Origin: Fragum whitleyi
Taxonomy: Eukaryota; Mollusca; Bivalvia; Cardiida; Cardiidae
Direction of reading: 5' to 3'
Assembly: GCA_948146395.1 (NCBI GenBank)
Contig: OX411545.1
Coordinates: 15,427,526-15,491,525 of the forward strand
DNA: 64,000 bases
Shown: positions 32,701 through 42,859 of the stretch, piece by piece
How the letters are laid out: each line of letters opens with the position of its first letter
Numbering within the stretch: position 1 is the first letter of the stretch
Position numbers and translations under genes: made by a program
The notes under the pieces: model-generated
What the model was told of the DNA's origin: nothing
Seen by the model: only the letters and a program-made list of their open reading frames with translations
Databases searched by the model: none

Positions 32701-33780
32701 GCTAATATCAATATTATCAGTCAGTTCATTAAATAAAGGTAACTTTGCTATCAAACCAGCTCTAAAATCAGACTTGCGTAGATCATTCCATTTATACACC
32801 ATTTCGGAGGAATCATCGATATAATTTGAAATACTACTGCATTTAAGAGAAAATGAAAGCGGTGCATGATCGCTATATTCTTGGAAAGGTTCGATCACAA
32901 AATCGCTTAAACAATTAAAACATTCCGGTTTTGTAACTAAATAATCAATGACAGATGAGCTTTGATAATTGGCGAAAGTAAATGACCCGTGAGTATCACG
33001 GTAAAGTCGACCGTTCACTATGCGAACTCCCGTTGCCTTGCAAAGATCAAGCATGCGAATACCGTGATTATTACATATCCCGTCCATTGATGACCGGGGC
33101 ATGTAAAAATCAGGTGAGTACCCGTCATGATCAGTGAACCTATTTTGTGTATCATACGGTATAAAGTCACCTTTTCTGCCAACTCGACTATTCCAGTCAC
33201 CAGTTAAATAGACCATGCCTAGATTTTCAAATTCAAATATATCATTTTGTAAAATATCAAAAAAGTCTACATTACTATAGTTGTATGCTGGCGAATCTTC
33301 GCACCAGATATACAATCCACAAATATAAACATCCTCCTCACAACCAAAAAAATCACGATTAAGTTTGAGCCATATAATGCTATCATGGTGGGTGCGAACG
33401 ATCTCGACCCCATTTATGACATGATCTTTAACATACAAAACTATCCCCCCGCTATTAGGTTTAGCTCTATTATTTTGAAATTTTCTATAAAAATTGTACG
33501 ATTTATATCCTGAAAGCTCAATATCACTATTTAAGTCTGTCCATGATTCAAGAAGAAAAAATATGTCATAGTTGGAGAGAAAAGAACAAAGTTCATTCGA
33601 TTGTTTTTTCTCAGCAGTAAGTCCATTTATATTCCAGGTTAGGATTCTGATGTCACCCTCTGCGCGATCCTACTCCATCTTAACAAAACATAGTTTAATT
33701 CCTTTCAAGTTTGCATTAACATTGAAACTTGCCGAACTTGGATCGAAACACTTTATACTTATCATGTATTAAGAGAGATA
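29790..33780 (-). mobile_element. Non-LTR retrotransposon (LINE), nearly intact
   Basis: One long EN-RT reading frame (30,241-33,669) is followed on the minus strand by a 3' region of about 450 bp containing a GA-rich stretch (CT-rich on plus at 29,880-29,950) and an end near 'ctgttctgtttgtt'. No ORF1 is visible upstream. Within 100-200 bp the sequence changes to repeat I at 33,885, so either the copy is 5'-truncated or ORF1 is absent. Both ends are estimates, and I could not find a target duplication. Confidence 0.8.
30241..33669 (-). CDS. LINE ORF2-type protein: APE endonuclease, reverse transcriptase, C-terminal zinc knuckle
   Basis: The frame is open for 1,142 codons from just after a TAG (33,670-33,672) to the TAA at 30,241. 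In the same frame before that TAG there are 31 codons starting with an ATG at 33,763-33,765, so the natural start may have been lost to a nonsense change. No ATG is assumed here. Counting from the codon after TAG, the endonuclease motifs are T-W-N-I-N-G-L (11-17), L-L-E-S-W (39-43), G-D-W-N-S-R (157-162) and S-D-H-A-P-L (266-271). Reverse transcriptase motifs are N-Y-R-G-I-T-L-L (575-582), F-V-D-L-K-K-C-F-D (645-653), G-L-R-Q-G (703-707) and the catalytic F-A-D-D (746-749). A knuckle C-X2-C-X8-H-X4-C lies at about 1,068-1,086. The enzyme would nick target DNA and copy its own RNA there. I cannot name the clade by eye. One stop and no frameshifts indicate a recent insertion. Confidence 0.93.
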   Translation of the reverse strand, partial: DRAEGDIRILTWNINGLTAEKKQSNELCSFLSNYDIFFLLESWTDLNSDIELSGYKSYNFYRKFQNNRAKPNSGGIVLYVKDHVINGVEIVRTHHDSIIWLKLNRDFFGCEEDVYICGLYIWCEDSPAYNYSNVDFFDILQNDIFEFENLGMVYLTGDWNSRVGRKGDFIPYDTQNRFTDHDGYSPDFYMPRSSMDGICNNHGIRMLDLCKATGVRIVNGRLYRDTHGSFTFANYQSSSVIDYLVTKPECFNCLSDFVIEPFQEYSDHAPLSFSLKCSSISNYIDDSSEMVYKWNDLRKSDFRAGLIAKLPLFNELTDNIDISDRNSINYVLNVFTSTITDVAEPLFGHIRQNNDSSSHVFSDKYNSYDNDWFDSDCRIARQSYLRALKVFNTSKSYLDRQRYCNLKTRYKKLCRKKKRQFETKQIENMTALKKGKPKDFWKFFKKKKKRDNISLDNFSEYFESLGSDVFNSSNETAENVCNDFDFNNECCSFEELDAPITIHEITSAIKGLKKGKSMGNDQIMNEYLIESCDILASHICDIFNGVFNSGYFPDKWTEGLIVPIHKKGSRDDVNNYRGITLLSCLSKLFTTVLNNRIYKFCEENSVISDAQFGFKKGVSTTDATFILTSLIQKYLNDNKRLYCVFVDLKKCFDSINRNALWLKLYKQGIQGKLLRIIKDMYTKVKSCVKKGNTLSNFFEYKVGLRQGETMSPILVSLFLEDLELFIADTPNNGISVFDLSIIILLFADDMVIFGKSPVELQHNIDRLSKFCDEWGLEVNVEKAKTMVFRNKGKTRDDETWSYKGEIIETVNDFNYLGTVFHYTGSFAQNREYVSSKALKALNTLLANCSKLKLSTKIICQLFDAFVGSILNFSSEVWGKSKSREIERIHLKFCKRILHVNNKSCNMAVYGELGRFPMYITRYIRIVKYWFKLIGSNNIILQNVYQDSYNSCLNGKKNWVFDVKDIFDSFGFSEVFSNPSSVNSKTFIPLLKERIIDCFKQEWRNKIENSNTLILYKNVKYSFEHEDYLDKLPNDLRTFLCKIRISAHSLFVQTSRYSRIRIPRNERLCLICNNGDVEDEYHFSLICPKYSLLRKRFIDRYYWEKPSMYKFINLLCNSDFTTLTKFSSYLKLAFSLRFETQYN

Positions 33781-33884
33781 TTTTACATTTCGTCTCATTT
33801 TTAAATCGGGTTGTGAAGCCCGAATTTATATATATACCGTTTTTCAGACATCCAACCTGTTGGAGACACTACATTTTTACCTTT

Positions 33885-34245
33885 ATCTTCTGAGTAATGT
33901 GTTCGAGCCAAACTATGTTGTTTCAAACATCGAAAAAACGGCCTTTTCAGTCACAATCTACAATTTTTTTTTATCTTATTTACTTTTGCGACCAATAAAG
34001 AAGATTCTAATACGAAATTTGAATTAATTTTCGCTTTTAGTAATTACCAGTTAGTATTTTCAGTGTTTATAACAAGATTTTCGGTTGAGTACAAGAGTGG
34101 AAACGTACAATTGGTTAACTGTATAATAAATTTGAAGCAGTAACAATATTACTGCTTTGATTTTTTTCTCGAACGGTCATTTACCAGTTGTAGGGCTGAC
34201 AACCAATCAAATTCTGTTATGATTATCACGTGGTCAAAACCCACG
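33885..34245 (-). repeat. Dispersed repeat I, copy 2 (inverted)
   Basis: Reverse complement of 5,145-5,500, including 'gtgggttttgacca', 'cagccctacaactggtaa' and 'ctcaaccgaaaatc'. It forms a facing inverted pair with the partial copy at 34,855-35,040. Confidence 0.8.
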
Positions 34246-34398
34246 CTTACCGAGGCTGGACACCTACGCACGCTGGTCGTATTGCGGGAGCTTAAAGAGC
34301 TTCGCCAAACGAAACAACTTAGTTCTCTCCCAGCCTGTTAGCTATAGGGAGTGAAATCAGACAGCCTGTAGAATTAATATATGGTAGTAAATACCCTT

Positions 34399-34570
34399 TC
34401 AGACAAAAATGTCGTCAATCAATGGTTTGATATCGCGAACCTATGTGATGGAGCAGCTGGAGGCTGGGTAAGGGTGTTGTGGTAGTACTGGTATAAGAAA
34501 CAATAGGAATCAATAATTAGTTGCTCCAGCCGCTCAATATAACAACATCAGTTGAAAACGGCGTAAACCG
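34399..34570 (+). mobile_element. RUDI-like V-SINE, 5'-truncated and diverged
   Basis: Keeps 'caatcaatggtttgatatcg', 'gcagctggaggctgggtaag', 'ggaatcaataattagttgct' and 'gaaaacggcgtaaac' in RUDI order. There is no tRNA-like head. Confidence 0.65.
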
Positions 34571-34854
34571 TAATAAACCGATCAAAATCAACGCAATGGC
34601 AAAGAAATATGTGCTAAAAATAGACTAGGATTAAACCATGTCAACTATAGAAGCAGACGATTCCAACAGACGACAAATGAAGAAAGAATTCTAGACGAAG
34701 AGGAAGGAGGAGAAAGGAATTGTTGTTGTTGTTCTTTTATTAAATGTAAGAAGTTGTTTCCCTTTTTTCACAATGTATCCCCTCCGCAGGGATAGACATT
34801 GATTACATTAAAGAGTTTTTAGAACAACAAATTAGAACAGCACGAAAATAATTT

Positions 34855-35040
34855 CAATTCCTTTACTCAACCGAAAAGCTTGTAAAAAACGCTGAAAATA
34901 CTAATTGGTAATTACTAAAGACAAAAATTACATCAAATTACGTATAAGCCTCTTCCTTTTTTTGTCGCAAAAGTAAAAGAGATAAAAAAAGTAGATTGTA
35001 ACTGAAAAAGCCGTTTCTGCTTTGTTTGTCTTGAACAATT
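34855..35040 (+). repeat. Dispersed repeat I, copy 3 (partial, direct)
   Basis: Matches 5,288-5,465: 'cctttactcaaccgaaaa', 'ggtaattactaaag', 'aaaattacatcaaatt', 'agattgtaactgaaaaagcc'. Confidence 0.75.
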
Positions 35041-35331
35041 AGCTCAGTGGATAACACGCAAAATTTAGGTGTCCGATATTGCTTCTTTGATAACTTGATA
35101 AAATCGTTCACCAATTTGATCTAACTTTTAGCTCCCTGTGCGAAAAGCGGCTTTTCCAGTCCACTGGACCAAGGCTAAATAATTTTGTTGAAATTTCATG
35201 TGCAATTTTGACATCTCTACTGTTACTGTTCCTATACACTGCATAGACATGACCGGGATTTGCCATTATCTGCCTCTATATAAATGCTTCCCCAAGGCAT
35301 CAAATTGATGCCGGTTCTACCCCCTTGACGT

Positions 35332-35640
35332 CTGACCATATAGCGCAGTTAGTAGCATGTTGGATATCAATCTTAGTTGAACTGGGTTCAGTCCCAAGTT
35401 AAATGGAAATGTTTTGTGATATATCTCTCAAGTTGAGTGGATATAATTCTGTAAACTCCAGTTGGATGAGCTGGTGATGTCCTCGAAAAGATGGAGTGTT
35501 AAGACAAAAACCTCACAAATTGGGCAAATATTATATCAACTTTTATTGTCCAAATTTGAGCCCTTTTGATTGACGAACTATTGCAATATCCCAGCCTCTC
35601 AATGATGCCCGATTTACAGTGCTGACAGCACTTTGATTTA
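35332..35640 (+). mobile_element. tRNA-related SINE type II, with head
   Basis: Head: TATAGCGCAGTTAGTAGCAT (A box) and GGGTTCAGTCCC (B box), about 45 bp apart. Body: 'gttggatgagctggtgatg', 'gatggagtgttaagacaaaa', 'gcccttttgattgacgaac', 'cagcctctcaatgatg', and end 'cagtgctgacagcactttga'. A truncated inverted copy is at 4,510. The head is tRNA-like but not a functional tRNA. The parent tRNA is not identified. Confidence 0.75.
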
Positions 35641-36073
35641 CCACAATGTCACCAGTATTGTCTACTTTCAGTACTTTCAATGTTTTGATTGAAAACTGTC
35701 ATTCACCTTCGAACTTGAAATTCACAGTGAATATCTTAAAATTGTGCCGATCCTTTTATGAATCTATCCAATTGGTTGGAAACAATGCTCAGGATAGGAA
35801 TGAAAGGAAATCGGACGGATGCACAGACAGGCGAAAGGACAGACAAAACATTCTTAAATGTTTTCCTTTGGATTAACATGAAATAATTGTAAAGTATCAA
35901 TTGATAATCTCGCCGCCAAACCAGTGAAAATACAAAAATATTATATACCCTGTTTCGTTCAGTTCACCCTATCTGACGTTACCTAAGCAGAGCCCAATAA
36001 TTTACGTCATTATGAACCTTGTATGACAATCACGTTCAAAATTGCACGTTTTAAGAAAAATTATCTTATAATT
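35641..36073. other. Array-element tail and unrecognised sequence
   Basis: 'gaaatcggacggatgcacag' and 'acagacaggcgaaaggacag' at 35,807-35,845 resemble the GACGGACG-type tails of the array elements. Nothing else recognised. Confidence 0.4.
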
Positions 36074-36311
36074 GAGACTGTACATGACATTTCAAACAAT
36101 TTGAAGTGTGCACAAAGCAAAGATTCTGGTCATCATGTGCATCTGCACATTCTGACCAGAGTCTTCGCTTTTCAATTTACAATTAGATCAGGCCGAGACA
36201 TATCTTCAGACAGACAGCCAATATTCCAGTTGTAATGTCGCACTGTCTAGGCTACTCGATAATTGCAACTAACACATGTTTCAAATTGTTGGAAATGTCG
36301 CGCACAGGCTC
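36074..36311. mobile_element. Family F element, second copy
   Basis: Left 'gagactgtacatgacatttc' then 'aaacaatttgaa'; right 'tttcaaattgttggaaatgt' then 'cgcgcacaggctc'. It also has an inner inverted pair 'gcaaagattctggtca' / 'tgaccagagtcttcgc'. Confidence 0.78.
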
Positions 36312-36334
36312 AATTAATATTTGTCTCATTTTCC

Positions 36335-36500
36335 ATTAAAGAAATGGAATGAATGATCGTTTCTTTTTCCAGAAGGATCGATTGATATTTCATGTCGTTG
36401 ACAACAAAAGCTATATTTTCACCGTAACTCGTGAAAATAAATAGTTTTTTTTTTATTCACTCAATAGGTGAAATTATTTTGTAAATCGCACGTGCTTATT
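36335..36500 (+). mobile_element. Family B hairpin-end fragment
   Basis: 'gatcgattgatatttcatg', 'acaacaaaagctatattttc' and the partial complement 'gtgaaaataaatag' match the hairpin end of family B. The CRE-containing body is missing. Confidence 0.65.
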
Positions 36501-36547
36501 TAACGAATCATACTGGCAGAATAAAATCAAAGAGTTACAATTAAAAA

Positions 36548-36841
36548 CAAAATGACATTGACACTCAGTCTGATCAAAACCATTCGAAATTGTTCCTTCG
36601 GCGCTCAATTCATTCATTCCAAACACTCACTCAAATCGATAAAAAAACGCTCCTAAAACCTTAGAAAGATTTTCAAATCGGCTAAGACGATAACATTGAA
36701 TTCAAATCGATCAAAACTCGGACAAAATTAGCGATATTGGATTACCTCCCTTGAATTTCACTCTAAACTCGCTTCTCAAACCTATTCAATTTCATTCCAA
36801 AATCACCCATCTTGTCATATTTCAAGACGTTGTAAACTGCA
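36548..36841 (+). mobile_element. Family A element, left arm of hairpin deleted
   Basis: Left end worn ('aaaatgacattgacactcag'). Blocks 'cattcattccaaacactcac' and 'acaaaattagcgatattgga' then 'ttacctccc', and a worn right end 'gtcatatttcaagacgttgt' are in order. The left half of the central palindrome is absent. Confidence 0.75.
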
Positions 36842-37660
36842 GTATAGTAAGTCAGAAGAATTAATGCAGTAACCGTCTTCTATTTTTCTTTGGTATAAAG
36901 CATGTCTTGCAAAAAGAGATTGTGGTTTTTATGGCAACTGTATGAACACATTTTCTAATTTAGTTAACAAATGGTTGTGAAGGGAATATTGATATTGTAG
37001 TTAGCCATTTCTTGACAATTACGTCGACAAACCAATGCATTCATCAAAATGATTAAATCGCTATTTTCTACATTCATTAGACCTAATGGATGTCTTTAAG
37101 TTGGATATTTTGTTATTGCTATTAGATATTCTAAAATTGAACATTCTACAACCCTTGTCACGCTGAATAAAATCATTGAAAACAATGGATCAAAATCAAA
37201 GTGTTAAAGGTAATTAACGCAATAAAATTGTCTGTCAGAATATGCATTTTTATATTATTTTCAAAGCGTTTCGGGTATTAAATGGAAAATCGAGTGATAT
37301 AGGCAAAGGTCAGATTGAACGAATGTGCAGGCTGGCTGTGATCTTTGTTTTGGCCTCAGGCATTAGCAGTAATATTCCGGGTTCCGCATTGGAAGGTCAA
37401 AAAAGAGAAGATCCGCTTCACCCAGCGTCAGATGCTTTACCTTGTTTCACATCCATTATTTTCAGGGATTTAACCATATTGAAACATTTGATTTTTTAAG
37501 CCCAAGTACCCTTGCTCAGTGCACACCAATTTAAAAACATTTTCGATAAAAAAAATATATATGAGCCGCCAAGCAGTAGCACCATCTGGCAACGCCGTAA
37601 ATGAGTATTTCAGTAAAAAGTATTTTAGACGTCATTGAATGAATTTCAAAAACTCATATA
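36842..37660. other. No recognisable gene
   Basis: An 85-codon plus-strand frame (37,242) has no domain I recognise. The rest is AT-rich. Confidence 0.4.
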
Positions 37661-38342
37661 CAGTTAGTAGCATCTCTAGGTTCCTATTCACCTATATTAA
37701 AACCATTCATTATCGCTTACTCAAGGCTCCAATCATTAAATCCAAACACTTACCCAAAATCAATCAAAAATGCTCCGAAATAGTCAAAATGTGCTTCGAA
37801 ATCCCCCAAATTAATCATTTTTTAGTAAAATTGATAAATCATTGTAATACGAACCTGGGTGGTGTTGATTTTAAGCCTATTTAACTAGACATCTTACGAT
37901 CATTTTTTTGCGTAAGTCAAAAATTAAAGTTTCTTCTACAGAAGTAACTAAATATGGAATTCTGTCGTGCATCGTCCCATTGAAATCGTCTTCTCAAGAC
38001 GATTCCAATGAGATATTGCAAGGCAGAATCTAACAATAAATGAAAACACCAGGTACGATTTGTGATTTTGACTTACGATCAATTTTTTCGTAAGACGTTT
38101 AAAAAATGGGCCCCTGATTTGTACGCAAAGACAAAAAAGTACATAAAAGGGAGGTAATTCTATGACTTGTTTCGTCAGATTTGGCAAAATAAACGATATT
38201 GCTTTACCTCCCCTTGTTTTCATTCAAAACCAGTTTATTACCTTGTCTGGCTCGTTGACCTCGAGTAAAAAACACTCAGTCAACATAATTCCGAAATCAT
38301 TCCATACCATTTAGATTGCCCATTTCACGATGTTATAAACTG
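37661..38342 (+). mobile_element. Family A element carrying a nested element
   Basis: Left end 'cagttagtagcatctctagg', right end 'atttcacgatgttataaact' with TA. 'aagggaggtaattctatgac' and 'gatattgctttacctcccc' mark the hairpin. About 215 bp of unrelated inverted-repeat sequence lies between. Confidence 0.78.
37890..38105. mobile_element. Nested inverted-repeat element inside family A
   Basis: Ends contain 'cgtaagtcaaaaat' and its approximate complement 'gattttgacttacg'. The centre is a palindrome 'gaaatcgtcttctcaagacg' resembling the one at 2,578-2,662. Confidence 0.6.
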
Positions 38343-38354
38343 TATAAGAATGTA

Positions 38355-38654
38355 CAGTTAACAACATCGCAAAATTGATACTCATCTCATTCAAAAGTAT
38401 TCTAAATCGCTCTCCCAGCGCTCCATTTATTCATTCCAAACAATCACTCAAGCCATTCAAAAACGCCCCAAAATCACTAACAGGGGAAGATCAACAACTA
38501 CATTCAAAATTATATAAAACATCCTGAACAAAATTTACGATATTGGATTACCTCCCTTTAAGTTCACTCGAAACTTACTCCCCCAACCATTCAATTTCAT
38601 TCTCGTATCATTCTTAACTCATTCATCTTGTCAACTCCACTAAATTTTTATCTG
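38355..38654 (+). mobile_element. Family A element, internally deleted
   Basis: 300 bp with TA on both sides. Left CAGTTAACAACATCGCAAAA. The left hairpin arm is missing and the right arm ('gaacaaaatttacgatattg') is kept. Right end decayed to 'aaatttttatctg'. Confidence 0.85.
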
Positions 38655-39254
38655 TATAATGATCATTTAACATTCACAAATTCAACAAAGCCAGAAAGCG
38701 TAGTCTGATAAGGGTCATAACTTTTCTCACTACCAAGTACTTCCTCTTTTCGCTGCCGAATCACATACGTTCAATTACAACAACTTTTCGCTCTCCCTTC
38801 GATTAGCACTATCAGTGAAAATTCTCATCGCCTCATTAAACTGCCAGAGAGGTGCCCCATGAAAGAGTTCAGTTCGATAACAGCGCCTTGTTATAGCCGT
38901 TATTTAAGAGCGCATTTTCACAATTTACAGGGTTACTTCAGAGCGATTTGAACACACTGAATTAACTCTTATTCCAGGTAAATCAGTCCTTGATTAATGG
39001 TTTTCATTTCAAATCGATTCTAATTCTAGTTATCGTAGCTGAACATCCACGGGAGAGGCATTTTACTTGAAGCATTATCTGTGAATTTGAAAAATTGTTC
39101 GTCGAAATTAAATGAAATGAAACAGCTGCTATTTTGTATCAACAAATATCTCCTGTTAGAATTTTTGTCTTAATTCTCTCCGCTTACAGATGACATGCAG
39201 CTTGCTGGCACATTGCAAAAGAGTTGTAATTCCCTATATGCTTATAGGCAGTTG
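38655..39254. other. No recognisable gene
   Basis: Somewhat less AT-rich sequence. No frame, splice pattern or repeat recognised. Confidence 0.4.
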
Positions 39255-39583
39255 CAGTTAGTTACATCGTGAAATTGACATTCACCTCATTCTAAACCAT
39301 TCTAAATCGCTCACTCAGCGCTCCATTCATCAATTCAATTATCTAAATTGCTAGCGTCTTATAGGTTCTTGAAGAAATAGGAAGCTGTCTATACAACTTG
39401 TATGCATATTTAATAAAAGGGAGGTAATCAATGTAAGAAATTGTGTTCATCCTGAACAAAATTTGCTATATAGGATTACCTTCCATTTAATTCATTCAAA
39501 ACTCGCTCCACACACTCATTAAATTTCATTCCTTAATCATTCCAAATTCATTCATCTTGTCAATTTTACAATGTTGTTAACTG
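39255..39583 (+). mobile_element. Family A element, internally deleted
   Basis: 329 bp. Ends CAGTTAGTTACATCGTGAAA and 'ttttacaatgttgttaactg' are intact. The segment after 'gctccattcatcaattcaa' is deleted. Flanks are TG and TT rather than TA, so the target duplication has mutated or the ends were rearranged. Confidence 0.85.
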
Positions 39584-39785
39584 TTGTTTCGCACTGCGCA
39601 ATCGAATTGTAATACGACCGGTCGACAAATGAATGATTTCAATGATCGCACACACGTAAGCTACAATGGAGCCGCAAGATGTTGCAACGATTCACCTATT
39701 TACAGCAATATTAAATCAGTCGTCGAATTATAGTTTTTACCCATAAGCCTCTTTTGGTTGAATTCGCAATGAGCTTGCAACTTGA

Positions 39786-40190
39786 TTCCAAATTTAATTT
39801 TCTGCGCTCCGGCGCAAAAACTCCACCCCGGAATTTCTTCGTAAAACTCTGTTAATTATTCTTAAGTATGAGCCAAAGCAAATGATATTTTGCGTAATAC
39901 GCAGGATACGCAAATATATTATACATGATGTGGAAGAATTGTGCGTACTTACGTAAACAACCCTTCCTCAATTTTCTGCTACCAAAACTACCGTTTATAG
40001 TTGTTTATAAGCCCGCTATTTCTTACGATTTTATTTTTTCGTATCGTTATGCCAACATTCAAATGTCGACATTCAAGAATTGCGACATATCAACGACGGA
40101 AAACTCCAACCCAGATTTGAATTTTTACGCAAAAAATTCAGGGATGGAGCTTTTGCGCCGTGGCGCAGACAATCCAAAATTTAGAACAGT
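39786..40190. mobile_element. TIR element with long (~60 bp) inverted ends
   Basis: The left end 'ttccaaatttaattttctgc' with 'gctccggcgcaaaaactcca' and the right end 'tggagcttttgcgccgtggc' with 'gcagacaatccaaaattta' are inverted copies. The interior 96-codon frame is a shadow. Confidence 0.7.
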
Positions 40191-40343
40191 TCATCTCTCA
40201 GCAGTTTGTTTTTAAAATCGGTTGCCACCATCTGCAGGCCTTTTATGGTCAACTATCCTTTCTCAAACGTTTTGCATCGTCAAAGCGGGGCCCGAGAGTC
40301 CTTGGAAAGCCTGTACTTTTACATCTTGGCTCTTATATATATT

Positions 40344-40592
40344 TGACCCGTCACGCGAAAAGGGTAGTGCGTAAAAATACCGACCCTAGTCAGACTGCGC
40401 GGATTGCGCAGACTGACTAGGGTCGAAACCTTTCGCACTTTGCTTATTTTCTGAATCTAGAATAAATAATCTGCCTTCCAGTGAAAGAAATTTTGAAATA
40501 CGACCTTTGGTTACTCTATGCTGTACCCAATCTCCTTTTCAAATATTCAATTTACAGAGTTCCCAGATGGTCGTTTTTCGCGTGACGGGTCA
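40344..40592. mobile_element. Family E element, complete
   Basis: TIR TGACCCGTCACGCGAAAA at the left matches TTTTCGCGTGACGGGTCA at the right. The interior has the hairpin 'gaccctagtcagactgcgcg' and complement, then 'ctgccttccagtgaaagaaa'. Related copies are at 48,433 and 59,857. Confidence 0.85.
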
Positions 40593-41984
40593 CATATACA
40601 AATTGATCTTCCGTTATTAGTTAGTTCATTTGTGAGTTCAAACCAAATCTTATCTATAAAATGATTATTACCAAAATACACAGATTTTTCATGTGGGATA
40701 CAAACAAACATTCCGCAGGTTAGCCGAAATAGACAAACGTTCCATATGTTGTTGTCAATTGCAAATCAGCTCTTTTTTCCCAGCCCCTTTTCTTGACATT
40801 TATTTCTGATATACACAAAGCTATGACAGGCAGAACAGGTTAAGATCAGCTGAGCCTGCACAGACGTGCAGCTTGCCATCAGTCTAAACAGCATGTCTTC
40901 TGTTGAATTATTGTAGAAAACCCTGATACTCGTACAAGCCTGATAAATATTCCGAAAATTAGTCAATTTGAGGAAGTATATACATCAGGAGGATAGTGGT
41001 TAAGGCGAAGATAACAGTCTTTCCAATGCCATCTTTAAGCATTTCGCAATTGCTGATAGTTAAATAAACTACGGAAGCACCACTCTATTAAAGACAATGT
41101 CCCGCCAACCAAATGTGTTTTAAATAAGACAATTAATCTAACCAGGAAACATTGGTGTAATGTTATTTTCTTGTGTTTCTCGGTGCAATCTGCATTTCTT
41201 ATGAAAAAAATGGTAAAATGTGACTCAACCTTTTAAATTATTGACTTTTTTCTATTGTAGCTTTTTTCACATGGAATACCATTTACTACGCGATTAATTC
41301 TATATTTTCACTCTGAATATTGCGATGGATGAGCTTTGTTGGTTATTACGTGGTTGTTTTAAGGAAACACCAGGTCTTAGTGCAGTTATGTTTTTCGGGT
41401 TTATTTTCCACGTAGCCAAGCTCAAGAAAACACGTTACGTTCCGCAAGGGTCTTTCCTTACGGAACATGTAAATTTGTTTGACCGATTTTTCAAATTTTT
41501 AATTTTGTTTGATTTTTTATCTTTCTTATTTTTTTATGTTTTATTTTTCATTTTTTATTTTTCTTTTTTTAATTTTTTCATTTTATTTTTTTTTTTCTTT
41601 TTTTTTTCATTTGCAAAAGAAAATTTAAAAAAAATCAATAGATAATAAAAATAACTATTGCTAAACCAGAGCACCGCATAGGGTACATACTTTCGACTGT
41701 TGAATGTTGAATGGTGGACATTCATCTAAGTTTAAAAGGTACAAAATGCATTTAGAGGAACATTTTATATCAAATTGTCTGTCAGTGGTCATATCAGAGA
41801 TAACAATAAGATTTCAAAACTTAGAAATTAAATTAAAAAAGTGGGAAACTTGTGCAAACAAATGCAAACAGAACGATCACTCTTAAAAGTATAATTTGCT
41901 CTTTTTAAAATCAATTTAATATTCCAAATTTCAAGATACTGTTAAATGAAAGATTACAAGCCCTACGTTCGAGATGACAAAACG
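40593..41984. other. No recognisable gene; T-rich tract
   Basis: A T-rich low-complexity tract at about 41,490-41,610 produces a Phe-rich frame that is not a gene. The rest is AT-rich and unassigned. Confidence 0.45.
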
Positions 41985-42080
41985 TGGCAAAAGGTTATGT
42001 CTCGCTTTGCTATGTCTCGTTCATTTGCGTGCAAAGCAGGGTATATTTTGAAAGAAAAATGACATGCGTTATCATACCGA
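41968..42080. repeat. Family D-like palindrome, degraded
   Basis: 'gatgacaaaacgtggcaaaa', 'tctcgctttgc' and 'gcgtgcaaagcagggtat' follow the family D order with poor arm matching. Confidence 0.5.
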
Positions 42081-42239
42081 ACGCATGGTTGGTGTAATTC
42101 AAAACGTTATATCTTTCGTGCCACGTGACGCGGGCAATATTGAGGCTATATAGATAAAGCTTGGGAATATTCCGAAAGTTACCTAGCTTTAACGTTCATT
42201 CATTATGACGTCACAACGATATTTGAGGTTGTGTGATAA

Positions 42240-42335
42240 AAAATGTATTATACCTGGACATACTGCGTTTTCTTGGAAAATGGAGTGCCTTTAAAATTTG
42301 GTCTCAAACTCTTTACATGAACCTTAAAACCATGC
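42240..42335 (-). repeat. Dispersed repeat J, copy 1
   Basis: 'cctggacatactgcgttttc', 'ggaaaatggagtgcc' and 'ggtctcaaactctttacatg' are the reverse complement of 57,405-57,500. Confidence 0.7.
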
Positions 42336-42392
42336 TTAGTGTTAATAAACTTGTCATAAAAAAGCTTTTACAAACAATATACAAGTACAGAT

Positions 42393-42859
42393 ACTAGTAA
42401 CATCGTGAAACTGACACTTATTTGATCATAACCATTCAAACTCACTCGTTCAATGCTCCAATCATTCATTCCAAATGTTCACTAAAACCAATAAAAAGAA
42501 ATGCTCCGAAATACATGTTGTAAACTATGCTTCAAAATCCTCCAAATTTCCAATATTTCAACCAAATCGGTTATAATTGCATTGATTTCTTGTTGGGTTT
42601 TTTTGTTTGTTTGTTTGTTTGTTTTTCTGGGTTTTTTTTAGCATCTGATTTGTCCTTAATTACCCAAAATCAGAAAAATACGTAGATAACATTCAGGACA
42701 GATAAAAGATATCTATTATTTCCTCTAATTAGACGTAATTATCGATTATGTTTTACTCTCTTGAAAATCATTCAAAACTCGCTCTGCACACTAATCCGAT
42801 TTCATTCCTAAATCATTCCAAATTCATCCAACTCGTCAATTTCACAATGTTTCTTACTG
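42393..42859 (+). mobile_element. Family A element with a TTTG microsatellite
   Basis: Left end 'tagtaacatcgtgaaactga', blocks 'caatgctccaatcattcatt' and 'actcgctctgcacactaatc', right end 'tttcacaatgtttcttactg' then TA. The hairpin is lost. (TTTG)5-6 lies at 42,603-42,625. Confidence 0.82.

Noticed and set aside
41325..41645. Phe-rich 106-codon frame that looks membrane-like
   Set aside because: Low-complexity T-rich tract; the hydrophobicity is a by-product of TTT codons.
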